From: CAYNEL01 sp964396225
GTDB taxonomy: Bacteria > Patescibacteriota > Minisyncoccia > Moranbacterales > UBA1568
Assembly: GCA_964396225.1 (NCBI GenBank)
Contig: CAYNEL010000023.1
Span: 1-14,726, forward strand
Direction of reading: 5' to 3'
DNA: 14,726 nucleotides
In this document: positions 14,060 through 14,726 of the stretch, piece after piece
Layout of the letters: every line of letters begins with the position of its first letter
Position numbering within the stretch: position 1 is the first letter of the stretch
Made by a program: the position numbers and the translations under genes
The notes under the pieces: model-generated
What the model was told of the DNA's origin: nothing
Seen by the model: the letters and a program-made list of their open reading frames with translations, nothing else
Database searches by the model: none

Positions 14060-14082
14060 AAGAAAACGGCCCTGTTGGGCCG
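14060..14082 (-). terminator. Rho-independent terminator of the rRNA operon
   Basis: On the minus strand CGGCCC, loop AACA, GGGCCG (arms 14077-14082 and 14067-14072) is followed by TTTTCTT. It lies 26 nt after the 5S rRNA 3' end. Confidence 0.85.
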
Positions 14083-14107
14083 CCTCGGATCGGGTTTCGA
14101 GAACAGT

Positions 14108-14226
14108 GTCCTGGCGCCGGCCTACTCTCCCCCGCCATTACAGCGGGGTACCATCGGCGCTGGAGTGCTTAACGGCTCTGTTCGGGATGGGAAGAGGTGT
14201 GACCACTCCGCTTGAAGCACCAAGAC
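14108..14226 (-). rRNA. rrf: 5S ribosomal RNA
   Basis: 119 nt on the minus strand. Conserved core segments such as CATCCCGAACAGAGCCGTTAAG and CCAGCGCCGATGGTAC are present. The ends were set by helix I, where GTCTTGGTGC at the 5' end pairs over 10 bp with GGCGCCAGGAC at the 3' end. It follows 23S by about 88 nt. Confidence 0.96.
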
Positions 14227-14290
14227 GCTGCTCTCGAAATAAAGGGATCAAGAAGGAAAAGACACCGATGTCAAAAGCTTCTGTTAACTG

Positions 14291-14314
14291 CTAACCGCTC
14301 GAAAGAACGGATAG
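14291..14314 (-). other. Hairpin in the 23S-5S spacer
   Basis: On the minus strand CTATCCGTTC, loop TTTC, GAGCGGTTAG pair over 10 positions with one T-T mismatch and one wobble, directly after the conserved 23S 3' end. It may guide processing of the precursor rRNA. The rest of the spacer (14227-14290) shows no tRNA or other gene. Confidence 0.4.
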
Positions 14315-14726
14315 TTGTTGTGGTTTGATTAGTACTGCTCGGCTCAACCCCTCTCGAGGCTTACACCTACAGCCTATCGACCTCATCGTCTCTGAGGAAA
14401 CCATCCCGCACCTACTTTGCGCGCAACCCGAAAAAACGGGTTACGAAGAACCTCGCAAAGTAGGTGCGGGAATTGCCTTATCTTGGGGTCGGCTTCTCGC
14501 TTAGATGCTTTCAGCGATTATCCGGTCCAGACGTAGCTACTCGGCAATGCCCTTGGCAGGACAGCCGATACACCAGAGGTCTGTTCTTTCCGGTCCTCTC
14601 GTACTAGGAAAGACTCCCCTCAAGCAATCACGCCCACAGTAGACAGGAGACCAACCTGTCTCACGACGGTTTGAACCCAGCTCACGTACCGCTTTAATTG
14701 GCGAACAGCCAAACCCTTGGGACCTT
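14315..14726 (-). rRNA. rrl: 23S ribosomal RNA, 3' portion (5' part beyond the right edge)
   Basis: The minus strand carries domain VI and the end of domain V, roughly equivalent to E. coli positions 2546-2904. The sarcin-ricin loop AGTACGAGAGGACCGG is visible at about 14592-14607. Segments near the edge (CCCAAGGGTTTGGCTGTTCG, AAGCGGTACGTGAGCTGGG) match the peptidyl-transferase neighbourhood. The 3' end is estimated from the conserved TACTAAT segment and may be off by several bases. An unusual long hairpin replaces the short helix 98 (14404-14471). Confidence 0.95.
14404..14471 (-). repeat. Expanded helix 98 hairpin within 23S rRNA
   Basis: A perfect 18-bp inverted repeat (arms TCCCGCACCTACTTTGCG at 14404-14421 and its complement at 14454-14471) encloses a second stem of 8 bp (14423-14430 with 14437-14444, one G-U) with a loop of six T on the rRNA strand. 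The two stems are joined by an asymmetric loop of 9 and 1 nt. The flanking bases align with the helix 97/98 area of E. coli 23S rRNA, where helix 98 is only about 15 nt. Confidence 0.85.

Noticed and set aside
13021..14172. Plus-strand open frame opposite the surface protein and 5S rRNA
   Set aside because: It crosses the rRNA terminator and most of the 5S gene, so it is not a real gene.
14404..14471. Group I or archaeal-type intron in 23S rRNA
   Set aside because: The segment is only 68 nt, lacks intron core elements or an endonuclease ORF, and is simply self-complementary, which fits a helix expansion.
1..14726. CRISPR arrays, insertion sequences, phage or toxin-antitoxin genes
   Set aside because: No spaced direct repeats, transposase-like frames, terminal repeats or small toxin/antitoxin pairs were seen on either strand.

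Overview
The window is GC-rich (about 60% by eye) and comes from a compact bacterial genome. The gene set suggests a Candidate Phyla Radiation / Patescibacteria organism, perhaps Parcubacteria-like: RNase J with a long basic N-terminal tail, a bifunctional phosphoglucose/phosphomannose isomerase, a membrane-anchored family 5 solute-binding protein without permeases beside it, and small Cys-motif surface proteins. Almost no start codon has a clear Shine-Dalgarno sequence. This placement is inferred from gene content and style; no phylogeny was done.

Layout. Positions 1-4921 are on the + strand: the C-terminal part of an RND-family exporter (cut by the left edge), an exported protein with an eight-cysteine cluster and an IPT/TIG domain, and a phosphomannomutase/phosphoglucomutase. 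A 253-bp convergent gap (4922-5174) follows, with a promoter-like sequence, a GC-rich terminator and perhaps a small RNA. From 5175 to the right edge everything lies on the - strand. In transcription order from the right edge these are the 3' end of 23S rRNA, 5S rRNA, a terminator, a membrane-anchored surface protein, rodA, secG, a solute-binding protein, phosphoglucose/phosphomannose isomerase, tRNA-Leu(CAG), RNase J, a terminator and trpS. No gap exceeds 300 bases.

How the genes fit together. The isomerase and the phosphomannomutase could link fructose-6-P, mannose-6-P and mannose-1-P (or glucose phosphates) for surface sugar synthesis. RodA polymerises peptidoglycan glycan strands, SecG belongs to the Sec translocon, and the two Cys-motif proteins and the solute-binding protein face outward. 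RNase J, TrpS, tRNA-Leu and the rRNAs are information-processing genes. Regulatory sites are tightly packed: extended -10 elements (TGn plus a TATAAT-like hexamer) precede several genes, two of them overlap terminators, and trpS looks leaderless.

I found no CRISPR array, transposon, phage gene or recognisable new defence system. The most unusual items are an expanded, perfectly paired 68-nt helix in the helix 98 region of 23S rRNA, nested inverted repeats enclosing a -10 element between the RND gene and the TIG gene, and a candidate small RNA in the convergent gap.
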